The notes beneath the pieces were generated by a model. That model worked only from the letters and a program-made list of their open reading frames with translations, made no database searches and was not told where the DNA came from. A program made the position numbers and the translations under genes. Shown here piece by piece: positions 1 through 7,626 of a DNA stretch of 64,000 bases (the stretch's first letter is position 1; every line of letters begins with the position of its first letter). This DNA comes from Arthrobacter oryzae (GTDB lineage: Bacteria; Actinomycetota; Actinomycetes; Actinomycetales; Micrococcaceae). The stretch lies in contig NZ_RBIR01000002.1 of assembly GCF_003634095.1 (NCBI RefSeq), positions 124,001 to 188,000 of the forward strand. Reading direction: 5' to 3'.

Positions 1-356
1 ACGACCGCGAACGAGCCGATAGCCAGCAGGAGCGTGGTGAGTACGGTCCTGAATTGCAGAGAACGCCGCCATTTCCGCTGCACGGCACGGAGCAGGTAGC
101 GGATCCCGGGCAGGAGGCGGCTCGCCCCCGTGTGGACCAGCCGCGCAACCCGGACAGCGACGATCCTGGCGCGCTTGGCCCACAGCCGGGTCCGGAACGC
201 GAGTCTGCGCCAAGCCGCGGGCCCGCCGCCGCCCGGCTGGGAATGGGGCGCCGGTTGTGCGGACGCGGGCTGCGCGGGCGGCTGAGTGCCCGGCGCCGCA
301 TCCGGCGTCGCGCCGGGAAAGGTGCCCGGCGCTGCCTCGGGAGCAGCGTCGAGCAC
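1..356 (-). CDS. mtrB: MtrB-type sensor histidine kinase, N-terminal fragment
   Basis: The minus strand is open from here out of the window at position 1, immediately downstream of mtrA. The translation has about 45 residues rich in Pro, Ala, Gly and Gln, then a basic segment, then the start of a hydrophobic helix at the window edge (RTVLTTLLLAIGSFAVV). That is how MtrB, the membrane kinase that pairs with MtrA, begins; its sensor loop, HAMP and kinase domains lie outside the window. The start is uncertain. GTG at 354-356 follows the mtrA stop by about 43 nt, while in-frame GTGs at 423-428 would overlap mtrA. The identification rests mainly on position and the membrane segment. Confidence 0.7.
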   Translation of the reverse strand, partial: MLDAAPEAAPGTFPGATPDAAPGTQPPAQPASAQPAPHSQPGGGGPAAWRRLAFRTRLWAKRARIVAVRVARLVHTGASRLLPGIRYLLRAVQRKWRRSLQFRTVLTTLLLAIGSFAV

Positions 357-399
357 CGCGGCCGGGCCTTTGCTCTGGGGGACGCTGCGGTCCGCCGGC

Positions 400-1074
400 T
401 CAGGAACCTGCTTTATAGCCGACACCACGAACCGTCAATACAACTTCGGGGGCTTCCGGGTCACGTTCGATCTTGGACCTCAGCCGCTGGACATGGACGT
501 TGACCAGCCGGGTGTCGGCCGCGTGCCGGTAGCCCCATACCTGTTCGAGGAGCAGTTCACGCGTGAACACCTGCCATGGTTTCCGGGCCAGCGCGACGAG
601 CAGGTCGAATTCCAGCGGCGTCAGCGAGATCCGGTCGTTGCCGCGGCTGACCAGGTGTCCGGCGACGTCGATCGTGACGTCGGCGATCCGCAGGGTTTCC
701 GGGGGCTTCTGGTCGCCCGGGCGCAGCCGTGCCCGGACCCTGGCCACGAGCTCGGCGGGTTTGAACGGCTTGGGCACATAGTCATCGGCACCGGATTCGA
801 GCCCGCGGACCACGTCCGAGGTGTCCGCTTTGGCCGTCAGCATCACGATCGGGACGTCCGACTCGGCACGGACCAGGCGGCAGACTTCGATGCCGTCCAT
901 ACCCGGGAGCATGAGGTCGAGCAGGACGAGGTCCGGCTTCGAGGAGCGGAACACGTCCAGCGCCTGTCCGCCGTCGGCGCAAAAGACGGCTTCAAAGCCG
1001 TCATTGCGCAGCACAATACCGATCATCTCGGCGAGCGCCTCGTCATCGTCCACTACCAGAATGCGTGCCTTCAT
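400..1074 (-). CDS. mtrA: MtrA response regulator (OmpR family)
   Basis: This is a 224-residue DNA-binding response regulator. The N-terminal receiver domain has the acidic pair D9/D10, the phospho-acceptor D53 (LVLLDLMLPGMDG), switch T80 and K102 in YVPKPF. The C-terminal half is an OmpR-type winged helix ending in the usual VRGVGYK motif. In Actinobacteria MtrA with MtrB controls cell-wall turnover, division and osmotic response genes. I chose the ATG at 1072-1074 because the protein then starts KARILVVDDDE, as the family does, and GGGGGA lies about 10 nt upstream. A longer frame to 1197 has no domain content. mtrB follows on the same strand. Confidence 0.95.
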   Translation of the reverse strand: MKARILVVDDDEALAEMIGIVLRNDGFEAVFCADGGQALDVFRSSKPDLVLLDLMLPGMDGIEVCRLVRAESDVPIVMLTAKADTSDVVRGLESGADDYVPKPFKPAELVARVRARLRPGDQKPPETLRIADVTIDVAGHLVSRGNDRISLTPLEFDLLVALARKPWQVFTRELLLEQVWGYRHAADTRLVNVHVQRLRSKIERDPEAPEVVLTVRGVGYKAGS

Positions 1075-1253
1075 AGTTATATATTCCCCCATTGAATTGG
1101 CTTTGTCGTATCGGCGGCCCACCGGCATGGCGCAAGCGGGCCGGCCCAGGCCTTCGGAAACCCCCGGGCGCACAGGAAGCTGTGACAATTGCCGCATTGT
1201 CCTGCATGCTGTGCACAGGCCCAGTGAACCGGCCCGGACCGCAGGAGGACCCC

Positions 1254-1961
1254 GTGAACACCCCCATCTATGAGCGCGCCCTCGGCAGCGACTTTTCCCG
1301 ACTCCAACCGCAGCTCCAAGAATACTTCGCCCTGGCCCCGGGATCCGGCCACTACGGCGTCGGCGAGGGAGTGTTCGAGGTGGTCGGCTGCCGCCAGGAC
1401 TGGCTGCGTCCGCTGCTGCGCCTCACCGCCGGCGAGCAGGCCTTCTTTCCAGAGTACGGCGAGGGCATTGACTTCCGGATCGAGAACCATGCCCATGTGG
1501 ACCCGTTTGGCAGGTCAAGCCTGACGGCCCGGCGGGAGATCTTCTTCCCGGGCACCACCCGGCTGTTCCAGGACACGACGAGTTTCGATGACTCCGGGCA
1601 CCGTCCGGGGCTCGTGGATTATGTCGGCAGGTTCCGGCGGCTCGTCACCGACCTCAACCTCAGCGTCACCCCGGAGGGCCGGCTCCGCGGAGTGTCCGAG
1701 GCGTCCCGGCTGTTTCTGGGCCCGCTCCGGATTCCGCTGCCGGCGGCCCTCGATGCCAAAGCCTATGCCGAGCAGTGGTGGGAGCCTCAAGACGGCGGAC
1801 GGCACCGGATCCAGGTCAAGGTGATCCAGCCCCAGCTCGGCCTGGTGCTGGTATATGCCGGCTATTTCGACTACCGGCTTGAGCCCTACCCCGGCGGGAT
1901 GACGGCACCGGGCTTCCTGCCGGGGTACGCGCGCCCGGACGGCTGGGAAAGCAGGGTCTGA
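1254..1961 (+). CDS. DUF4166 domain protein
   Basis: This 235-residue soluble protein looks like a DUF4166 family member, a domain of unknown function found alone or at the C terminus of NAD-dependent epimerase-like proteins. No signal peptide or membrane helix is visible. Acidic and aromatic patches (EYFALAPGSGHYGVGEGVF, YAGYFDYRLEPYPGG) are typical of the domain. The GTG at 1254 is preferred because CAGGAGG lies 5-8 nt upstream; the frame is open upstream to 1092 but without domain-like sequence. It is transcribed away from mtrA and converges with the MetE-like gene. I cannot assign a reaction. Confidence 0.75.
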   Translation: MNTPIYERALGSDFSRLQPQLQEYFALAPGSGHYGVGEGVFEVVGCRQDWLRPLLRLTAGEQAFFPEYGEGIDFRIENHAHVDPFGRSSLTARREIFFPGTTRLFQDTTSFDDSGHRPGLVDYVGRFRRLVTDLNLSVTPEGRLRGVSEASRLFLGPLRIPLPAALDAKAYAEQWWEPQDGGRHRIQVKVIQPQLGLVLVYAGYFDYRLEPYPGGMTAPGFLPGYARPDGWESRV

Positions 1962-1978
1962 ACTAGCACCTGGCGCAC

Positions 1979-2004
1979 CCGGCGCAGCCGTCAGCTGGCG
2001 CCGG
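1979..2004. terminator. weak GC hairpin between convergent genes
   Basis: CCGGCGC at 1979-1985 pairs with GCGCCGG at 1998-2004, with an inner AGC/GCT pairing. There is no T-run. It lies between the DUF4166 stop and the MetE-like stop, so it could end either transcript. Confidence 0.35.
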
Positions 2005-2012
2005 CCCCCGCG

Positions 2013-3056
2013 CTACCCGAGGGCGAGCTGGTTGAGCCCGTCAGCCACCTGGGTCAGGCGGGTCAGGACCGCCGTCGCCGCCGCGGGCGAGTGCCGCGCC
2101 AGCCCTTCGGACGGAGTGACCCGGAGCGCGCCCAACGTCGACGCGGGAAGGCCCAGCTGCCGCCACGGCCGCCACACGCTTTCCACAACGTCGCCAACCC
2201 TGGGCAGGGCCGCGGAGGGGACGCCCACGTCCAGCGCGCCGGCCCAGAGGCGTTTGCCGTCCTCCACCGCACCGGCGAGCTGTTCCCACTGGCGCGAGGT
2301 CAGTGCCTTCAGCGGCACTGCGATTCCGTCCGCGCCGGCCGCGAGGATCCGTTCGAACGGCGCCTCGACCTCGGCGACGGCCAGCACGATTTCGACGGCG
2401 CCCGCGGCGCGGAGCGCGTCGATGACCAGCCGCCAGGACTCGGTGGCTTCCTGGCCATGCACAGAGCGCAGGGTCCGGTAACCGCTCGAGGTGGGAATCG
2501 TGCCGGCCAGCACGGAGGCAATTTCCGGCTCATCGATCTGGACCACAATCCGGGCACCGGGAGCGGCCGCGGCCACCCGTTTGAGATAGCCGTCCACGCC
2601 GGCTGCCAGCGACGCGGCGATGTCCCGGCGGGCGCCGTAGTCGATCAGGGCACGCTCGCCGTTGTGGAGGTGCAGGCCGGCGGCCAGGCTGAGCGGCCCG
2701 CGTAGCTGGATCTTGATGTCATCCGCGGGCGCCTCCTCGGCACCGATCACGTCCGCCAGGATGTTGATGTCGGTGGACAACGCCGATTTTGCCCGCTGCA
2801 GGTCCTTCCCGGGGCGGTCCACGAGCCGCCAGCCGTGCGGCTGGACGTCGACGGCGAGTTCCACGAGCAAGGACGCTGTTCGGCCCAGGGCGTCGGAGCC
2901 TACACCTCGGTCAGGAAGCTCGGCCAGGAACGGCAGGTGCGGGCTGCCGAGTTCACCGCGGATGATCTTGGCGGCCTCAGCCGGGTCCTCGCCGGGCCAC
3001 GGGCCGAGGCCGGTCGCGGTGACCTGGCCTGGGGTGGGCAATGCTGTGCCGGTCAC
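2013..3056 (-). CDS. MetE-like (cobalamin-independent methionine synthase family) protein
   Basis: The 347-residue protein resembles the C-terminal catalytic barrel of MetE/UROD-fold proteins; actinobacterial homologues are annotated as vitamin-B12-independent methionine synthase. It is less than half the length of true MetE, with no N-terminal domain. The translation contains no cysteine at all, so the His-x-Cys...Cys zinc site that activates homocysteine in MetE cannot form, and I doubt methionine synthase activity. IDEP, PHLPFLAELPDRG and RGPLSLAAGLHLHNGERAL are recognisable family-like segments. The GTG start at 3054-3056 lies 3 nt after the chorismate mutase stop, so the two are probably translated together. 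Confidence 0.7.
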   Translation of the reverse strand: MTGTALPTPGQVTATGLGPWPGEDPAEAAKIIRGELGSPHLPFLAELPDRGVGSDALGRTASLLVELAVDVQPHGWRLVDRPGKDLQRAKSALSTDINILADVIGAEEAPADDIKIQLRGPLSLAAGLHLHNGERALIDYGARRDIAASLAAGVDGYLKRVAAAAPGARIVVQIDEPEIASVLAGTIPTSSGYRTLRSVHGQEATESWRLVIDALRAAGAVEIVLAVAEVEAPFERILAAGADGIAVPLKALTSRQWEQLAGAVEDGKRLWAGALDVGVPSAALPRVGDVVESVWRPWRQLGLPASTLGALRVTPSEGLARHSPAAATAVLTRLTQVADGLNQLALG

Positions 3057-3059
3057 GGG

Positions 3060-3479
3060 CTAGGCGTCCGCGTCGCGGGCGGCGTCTGCGGCGCCGGAGG
3101 CCTGGGCGGCGGCTTGATGGTCCTCGGCGATGGCCTCATGATGCCGGATGACCTCGCCGATGATGAAGTTCAGGAATTTCTCCGCGAAGGCCGGGTCCAA
3201 GTGGGCCTCGGCGGCCAGGTGACGGAGCCGGGCGATCTGCGCCGTTTCGCGGCCGGGATCTCCCGCGGGCAGCTTGTGGGCTGCCTTGAGGAAGCCAACC
3301 TTCTGGGTGGCTTTGAAACGCTCGGCCAGGAGGAAGACCAGGGTGGCATCGATGTTGTCGATGCTCGAGCGGATCGACAACAGTTCCGCCATTACCGCCG
3401 GATCCACGGAACCGGCCAGGGAGCTCGCCGCCGGGTCGTAGGAATCGGTATCAGGAATATTGAGGTTCTGCTCGGTCAT
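3060..3479 (-). CDS. chorismate mutase, AroQ type
   Basis: This 139-residue protein has the AroQ helical-dimer pattern (IRSSIDNIDATLVFLLAERF, then TQKVGFLKAAHKLP). The family converts chorismate to prephenate for phenylalanine and tyrosine synthesis. The Ala/Asp-rich tail after about residue 120 is probably disordered. It is intracellular by the lack of a signal peptide, in contrast to secreted actinobacterial chorismate mutases. The ATG at 3477-3479 has no ribosome binding site but is preceded at exactly 6 nt by TAGACT, so the mRNA may be leaderless. The MetE-like gene follows after 3 nt and is likely co-transcribed. Confidence 0.9.
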   Translation of the reverse strand: MTEQNLNIPDTDSYDPAASSLAGSVDPAVMAELLSIRSSIDNIDATLVFLLAERFKATQKVGFLKAAHKLPAGDPGRETAQIARLRHLAAEAHLDPAFAEKFLNFIIGEVIRHHEAIAEDHQAAAQASGAADAARDADA

Positions 3480-3485
3480 TGACCC

Positions 3486-3491
3486 AGTCTA
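3486..3491 (-). promoter_or_regulatory. -10 box TAGACT of leaderless chorismate mutase gene
   Basis: On the minus strand TAGACT is followed by GGGTCA and then the ATG. The 6-nt spacing would place transcription start at or next to the start codon. No clear -35 is seen. Confidence 0.5.
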
Positions 3492-3594
3492 GGGGCACGG
3501 CGGCCAATGCTTTCTGCTGTTAAGCGCCGTTGCTAAGCCTCTGCTAAGGGCCGTCGGGGGCGCGTGCCGGTCACCCAAAGTTGTGCATAGCAAC

Positions 3595-3636
3595 GGACAT
3601 GCCCACCGTCCGAAGAAGCGAACAGCGGGCATGTCC
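3595..3636. terminator. inverted repeat downstream of dppDF
   Basis: GGACATGCCC at 3595-3604 is the exact reverse complement of GGGCATGTCC at 3627-3636, separated by 22 nt. It sits 44 nt past the end of the ABC ATPase gene, which runs toward it, so a terminator or 3' stabilising hairpin is most likely. A protein-binding site is the alternative. Confidence 0.45.
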
Positions 3637-3679
3637 AGTGGCTGCGCGCGTGGCAGGCGCCGCCTGCGGTCCTTGGCGG

Positions 3680-5383
3680 TTAGCTGTGGAGCACAGCCTT
3701 GAACGCCTCGCGGCGCCTGGCCTGTTCGTCGGGATCCGGAACGGGCAAGGATGCGATGAGCTTCTTTGTGTAGTTGTGTTGCGGGTTGCCCATCACCTGA
3801 TTACCGAGCCCCTGCTCCACCATCTTGCCCTTGTAGAGCACGCCGACCCAGTGGGAGAGCATGTCCACCACGGCGAGGTCGTGGCTGATGAACAGCGCCG
3901 CGAAGCCGAATTCCTGCTGGATCTCCTTGAACAGTTCCAGCACCACAGCCTGCACGGACACGTCCAGGGCCGAGGTCGGCTCATCGGCGATGAGCAGCTT
4001 CGGGTTCAGGATGAGCGCCCGCGCCAGGGAGGCACGCTGGCGTTGCCCGCCGGAGAGTTCATGCGGGAACCGGTCAGCGTACGACGCCGGCAGCTGCACT
4101 GACTCCAGCAGCTCGCCCACCCGCTTGCGCGCCTCGGCCGGGGTCGGCTTGGAGTGGATGATCAGCGGTTCCGCCACGCAGTCGCCAATAGTCAGCTGCG
4201 GATTGAACGAGGCCGCCGGGTCCTGGAACACGAAGCCGATCTCCTTGCGGAGAGGCTTGAAGGTGCGCTCCTTGTAATTGAGCATTTCGTAACCCAGCAC
4301 CTTGAGGCTTCCGCCCGTGGTCCGGTTGAGCCCGGCGATCGCCCGGCCGATGGTGGTCTTGCCGGAGCCCGACTCCCCCACCAGGCCGAAAACTTCGCCT
4401 TCGGACACGGTGAAGCTGACGCCGTCGACGGCCTTGAAGGCCGGGCTGCCCAGCCGTCCCGGGTACTCGATGGTCAGGTTCTTGGCCTCGACCAATACCT
4501 TGCCGCCCTGGTGGGCGCGTTCGGTCATGCCTTCGGACGCGGAGTTGCGGCCCAGGTGCGGGACGGCGGCCAGGAGCTTCTTCGTGTAGTCCTGCTTGGG
4601 CTCGGCGAAGAGCACCCGTGCGGGCGCCTCCTCCACGACGTCGCCCTGGTACATGACCACCACGCGGTCGGCGAGGTCGGCGACAACACCCATGTTGTGC
4701 GTGATCAGCACGATGGACGTCCCGTACTTGTCGCGGAGGTCCCGCAGCAGCTCCAGGATCTCCGCCTGGACGGTGACGTCCAGGGCCGTGGTGGGCTCGT
4801 CGGCCACGATGAGGCCGGGGTTCAGGGCCAGCGCGGCGGCAATGACGACGCGCTGCTTCTGGCCGCCCGAGAACTGGTGCGGGTAGTAGTTGACCCGTGT
4901 TTCCGGGTCCGGGATGCCCACCTTGCGGAGGGCCTCGATGGCGCGGGTCTTGGCCTCCTTGGCGGAGATCTTGTTGCCGCTGCCGGTGTCAGCATGCGCC
5001 CGGATGCCTTCGGCAATCTGCCAGCCGACGGTGTAGACCGGGTTGAGGGCCGTGGACGGCTCCTGGAACACCATGGCGACGTCGCGGCCGCGGATCTGCC
5101 GCAGCTTCGCCGCGCTGACGGTGATGACATTGTTGCCGTTGATCAGGACGGCGCCCTGGCTGGTTGCCGTCTCCGGCAGCAGGCCCAGGATGGTCTTGGC
5201 CGTCACGGTCTTGCCGGATCCGGATTCGCCAACGATGGCGACAACCTCACCGGGGTTGACTTCGAGGCTGACGTCCTTGACGGCGAAGACGTCGCCGCCG
5301 TCGGTCGCGAACGTGACCTTGAGGTTCTCGATGTCCAGGACGGGGCCGGAGCCGCGGCCCGGCCGGTCGATGTTGGTGGTCAT
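3680..5383 (-). CDS. dipeptide/oligopeptide ABC transporter ATPase, two fused domains
   Basis: A 567-residue tandem ATPase equivalent to DppD plus DppF in one chain (GsiA-like). Domain 1 spans about residues 15-260 with Walker A GESGSGKTV, signature FSGGQKQR and Walker B LIVADEPTTALD. Domain 2 spans about 300-550 with GESGSGKTT, LSGGQRQRA and LLIADEPTSALD. Both nucleotide sites look intact. It would power import of a peptide or similar solute through the adjacent permeases. The ATG at 5381-5383 overlaps the upstream permease stop in an ATGA junction. It is the last gene of the operon. The substrate cannot be read from the ATPase. Confidence 0.93.
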   Translation of the reverse strand: MTTNIDRPGRGSGPVLDIENLKVTFATDGGDVFAVKDVSLEVNPGEVVAIVGESGSGKTVTAKTILGLLPETATSQGAVLINGNNVITVSAAKLRQIRGRDVAMVFQEPSTALNPVYTVGWQIAEGIRAHADTGSGNKISAKEAKTRAIEALRKVGIPDPETRVNYYPHQFSGGQKQRVVIAAALALNPGLIVADEPTTALDVTVQAEILELLRDLRDKYGTSIVLITHNMGVVADLADRVVVMYQGDVVEEAPARVLFAEPKQDYTKKLLAAVPHLGRNSASEGMTERAHQGGKVLVEAKNLTIEYPGRLGSPAFKAVDGVSFTVSEGEVFGLVGESGSGKTTIGRAIAGLNRTTGGSLKVLGYEMLNYKERTFKPLRKEIGFVFQDPAASFNPQLTIGDCVAEPLIIHSKPTPAEARKRVGELLESVQLPASYADRFPHELSGGQRQRASLARALILNPKLLIADEPTSALDVSVQAVVLELFKEIQQEFGFAALFISHDLAVVDMLSHWVGVLYKGKMVEQGLGNQVMGNPQHNYTKKLIASLPVPDPDEQARRREAFKAVLHS

Positions 5384-6399
5384 GAACTGCTCGATTCTGC
5401 TTCAGTTGCGGCCTGCGCGCCGGCGGTGGGGACGGGGCCGGCGGGAGCCTTCTTGCTCCCGGCCTTCTTGCGGCCCCTGAGACGCGGATCGTTGAGATCG
5501 TTCATGCTCTCACCGACCAGGGTCAGCCCCAAGACGGTCAGGACGATCGCCGTACCGGGGTAGATACCCGTCCACCAGATGCCCGAAGAGGCGTCGGCAA
5601 TGGCTTTGTTCAGGTCGTAGCCCCATTCGGCGGCGGAGGACGGTTCGATGCCGAATCCCAGGAAGCCAAGCCCGGCCAGTGTCAGGATCGCCTCGGAAGC
5701 GTTCAGGGTGAAAATCAGTGGCAGGGTGCGGGTGGCGTTCTTGAAGATGTGGCGGCCCATGATGCGGATGCTGGAGGCACCCACTACCTTGGCTGATTCG
5801 ACGTACGGCTCAGCCTTCAGCCGGATGGTCTCGGCACGGATCACGCGGAAGTACTGCGGGACGAACACCACCGAGATGGAGATGGAGCAGGCAACGATGC
5901 CGCCCCAGAAACTGGACTGGCCGTGGCTGATGACGATGGACATCACGATGGCCAGCAGGAGCGACGGGAAGGCGTAGATCGCATCGGCGATCACCACCAG
6001 CATCCGGTCCAGCCAGCCGCCGAAGTAGCCGCTGATGAGGCCGAGGGCGACGCCGAGGAAGATCGACATGGCCACGGCGACGATGATGACCACCGCAGCC
6101 GTCTGGGCACCCCAGATCACGCGGGAAAAGACGTCGTAGCCGCTGACCGTGGTGCCCCAGATGTGGGCCGGGCTGGGGGGTTGCTGCGCCGGGAAGGTAC
6201 CCGCCGCGTCGCTCAGCTGGGCATAGCCGTAGGGTGCGATCAGCGGCGCAAAGACGGCCGTCAGCAGGAACAGGGCGGACAGCACCAGGCCGGTGACGAG
6301 CATGCCGCGCTGCAGCCCGACGCTCGTCCGGAAATGAGAGATTACCGGCAGCCGGTAGATGAGGGGCTGCTTGCGCCCGCTTACTGTGGTTGCATTCAT
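5380..6399 (-). CDS. dipeptide-type ABC transporter permease (DppC-like)
   Basis: A 339-residue inner-membrane permease of the BPD (DppC) family. A short N-terminal tail is followed by a first helix (MLVTGLVLSALFLLTAVFAPLIAPYGY, about residues 30-55), then a periplasmic loop and five further helices. The EAA-type loop is near the C-terminal part (YVESAKVVGASSIRIMGRH). The C-terminal tail is Lys/Ala/Pro-rich. The start chosen is ATG at 6397-6399, just before the DppB-like stop at 6402-6404; an upstream open frame to 6558 only overlaps dppB. It pairs with the DppB-like protein to form the pore. Its stop overlaps the ATPase start. Confidence 0.93.
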   Translation of the reverse strand: MNATTVSGRKQPLIYRLPVISHFRTSVGLQRGMLVTGLVLSALFLLTAVFAPLIAPYGYAQLSDAAGTFPAQQPPSPAHIWGTTVSGYDVFSRVIWGAQTAAVVIIVAVAMSIFLGVALGLISGYFGGWLDRMLVVIADAIYAFPSLLLAIVMSIVISHGQSSFWGGIVACSISISVVFVPQYFRVIRAETIRLKAEPYVESAKVVGASSIRIMGRHIFKNATRTLPLIFTLNASEAILTLAGLGFLGFGIEPSSAAEWGYDLNKAIADASSGIWWTGIYPGTAIVLTVLGLTLVGESMNDLNDPRLRGRKKAGSKKAPAGPVPTAGAQAATEAESSSS

Positions 6400-6401
6400 G
6401 G

Positions 6402-7493
6402 CTAGTACCTCACTCGCGGGTCGATCAGGGCTGCGACGACGTCGACGATGAAGTTCGTGACGGCAACGATGACCGCAAGGAACACGACGATGCCCTGGAC
6501 GGCGACGAAGTCGCGGGCGTTCAGATATTGCACCAGCTGGTAGCCGAGGCCTTTCCACTCGAACGTGGATTCGGTGAGGACGGCGCCGCCGAGCAGGAGG
6601 GCAATCTGGAGCCCCATGACCGTGATGATCGGGATGAGGGCAGGCTTGTAAGCGTGCTTGGTGACGAGCCGGAAATTGCTGACGCCGCGGGACCTGCCGG
6701 CCTCGACGTAGTCCTTGCCGAGCGTGCCGATGACGTTGGTGCGGACCAGCCGGAGGAAGACCCCGGCCGTCAGCAGCCCGAGGGTGACTGCCGGGAGGAC
6801 TGAATGGGCCGCGACGTCGCCGTAGGCGGCCATGTTGCCGCTGCGCAGCGCATCGAGCCAGTAGATCCCGGTCGGTGCGGCCAGGCTTCCCATGGCCAGT
6901 TCGGTCCGGGTGGAGGCGCGTCCCGCGACGGGCAGCCAGCCGAGCCAGACCGAGAAGGTCAGCTTCATCAGCAGGCCGGCGAAGAACACGGGGGTGGCGT
7001 AGCAGAGAATGGCAAAGAACCGCAGGAAGGCGTCCGGTGCCTTGTCGCGCTTGTAGGCGGCGATGAGCCCGAGCGGGATGCCAACTAGCAGCGCCACGAT
7101 CAGGGCGTTGATGGCCAGTTCCAGTGTCGCCACGCCAAAGGTCATGACCATTTCGACAACGGGGCGGCGGTCGGTGATGGTGGTGCCGAAGTTGCCGGTG
7201 GCCAGCTGGCCAACATATTCAAAGTACTGCACGAGGATCGGACGGTCGTAGCCGGCCTCGTGGATGCGCTGTGCCAGCGCCTCCGGGGGAAGCCTGCCGC
7301 CCTGGGCGGCAGTGATGGGGTCGCCGATGACCCGCATCAGGAAGAAGACCAAGGTCACCAGGATGAAGATGGTCGGAATGATCAGGAAGAACCGGACCAG
7401 GATATAGCTCCCCAGGCCCCCACCCGAGGATTTTTTCTTTGACGGAAGGAGTCCGTCGGCGTCGCTTGGCGGCGCCTCTATCAATGTTGTCAT
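6402..7493 (-). CDS. dipeptide-type ABC transporter permease (DppB-like)
   Basis: A 363-residue permease with a charged N terminus, a first helix at about residues 28-52 (YILVRFFLIIPTIFILVTLVFF), the DppB-type periplasmic region with GGRLPPEALAQ and YDRPILVQY, then five more helices. The EAA loop reads YVEAGRSRGVSNFRLVTKHA. It ends in IDPRVRY, typical of DppB. It should form a heterodimer with the next gene product. The start is ATG at 7491-7493. A large hairpin separates it from the binding-protein gene upstream, which would allow more binding protein than permease to be made. Confidence 0.93.
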   Translation of the reverse strand: MTTLIEAPPSDADGLLPSKKKSSGGGLGSYILVRFFLIIPTIFILVTLVFFLMRVIGDPITAAQGGRLPPEALAQRIHEAGYDRPILVQYFEYVGQLATGNFGTTITDRRPVVEMVMTFGVATLELAINALIVALLVGIPLGLIAAYKRDKAPDAFLRFFAILCYATPVFFAGLLMKLTFSVWLGWLPVAGRASTRTELAMGSLAAPTGIYWLDALRSGNMAAYGDVAAHSVLPAVTLGLLTAGVFLRLVRTNVIGTLGKDYVEAGRSRGVSNFRLVTKHAYKPALIPIITVMGLQIALLLGGAVLTESTFEWKGLGYQLVQYLNARDFVAVQGIVVFLAVIVAVTNFIVDVVAALIDPRVRY

Positions 7494-7554
7494 TGGTACC
7501 TAAACTTGTGCTTTCGCGGCCATGGGCCGGCCCCGTGAATTGCAAGGTGCGGCT

Positions 7555-7608
7555 CTGACCAGCAAAGGCGGGGCGCCTCGAGGGCGCCCCGCCTCGCAGG
7601 CTGGTCAG
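7555..7608 (-). terminator. two-part hairpin between binding-protein and permease genes
   Basis: The outer stem is CTGACCAGC (7555-7563) with GCTGGTCAG (7600-7608). The inner stem is AGGCGGGGCGCC (7566-7577) with GGCGCCCCGCCT (7583-7594). There is no T-run and the downstream permeases have no other obvious promoter. This looks like an attenuating or mRNA-stabilising structure, as is common after binding-protein genes in ABC operons, rather than a full stop. Confidence 0.6.
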
Positions 7609-7626
7609 AACCGCATGGATGCAGCC

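Noticed and set aside
4154..5563. Antisense frame of about 469 codons opposite the peptide transporter ATPase
   Set aside because: The opposite strand encodes two intact ABC ATPase domains. This is a GC-driven shadow.
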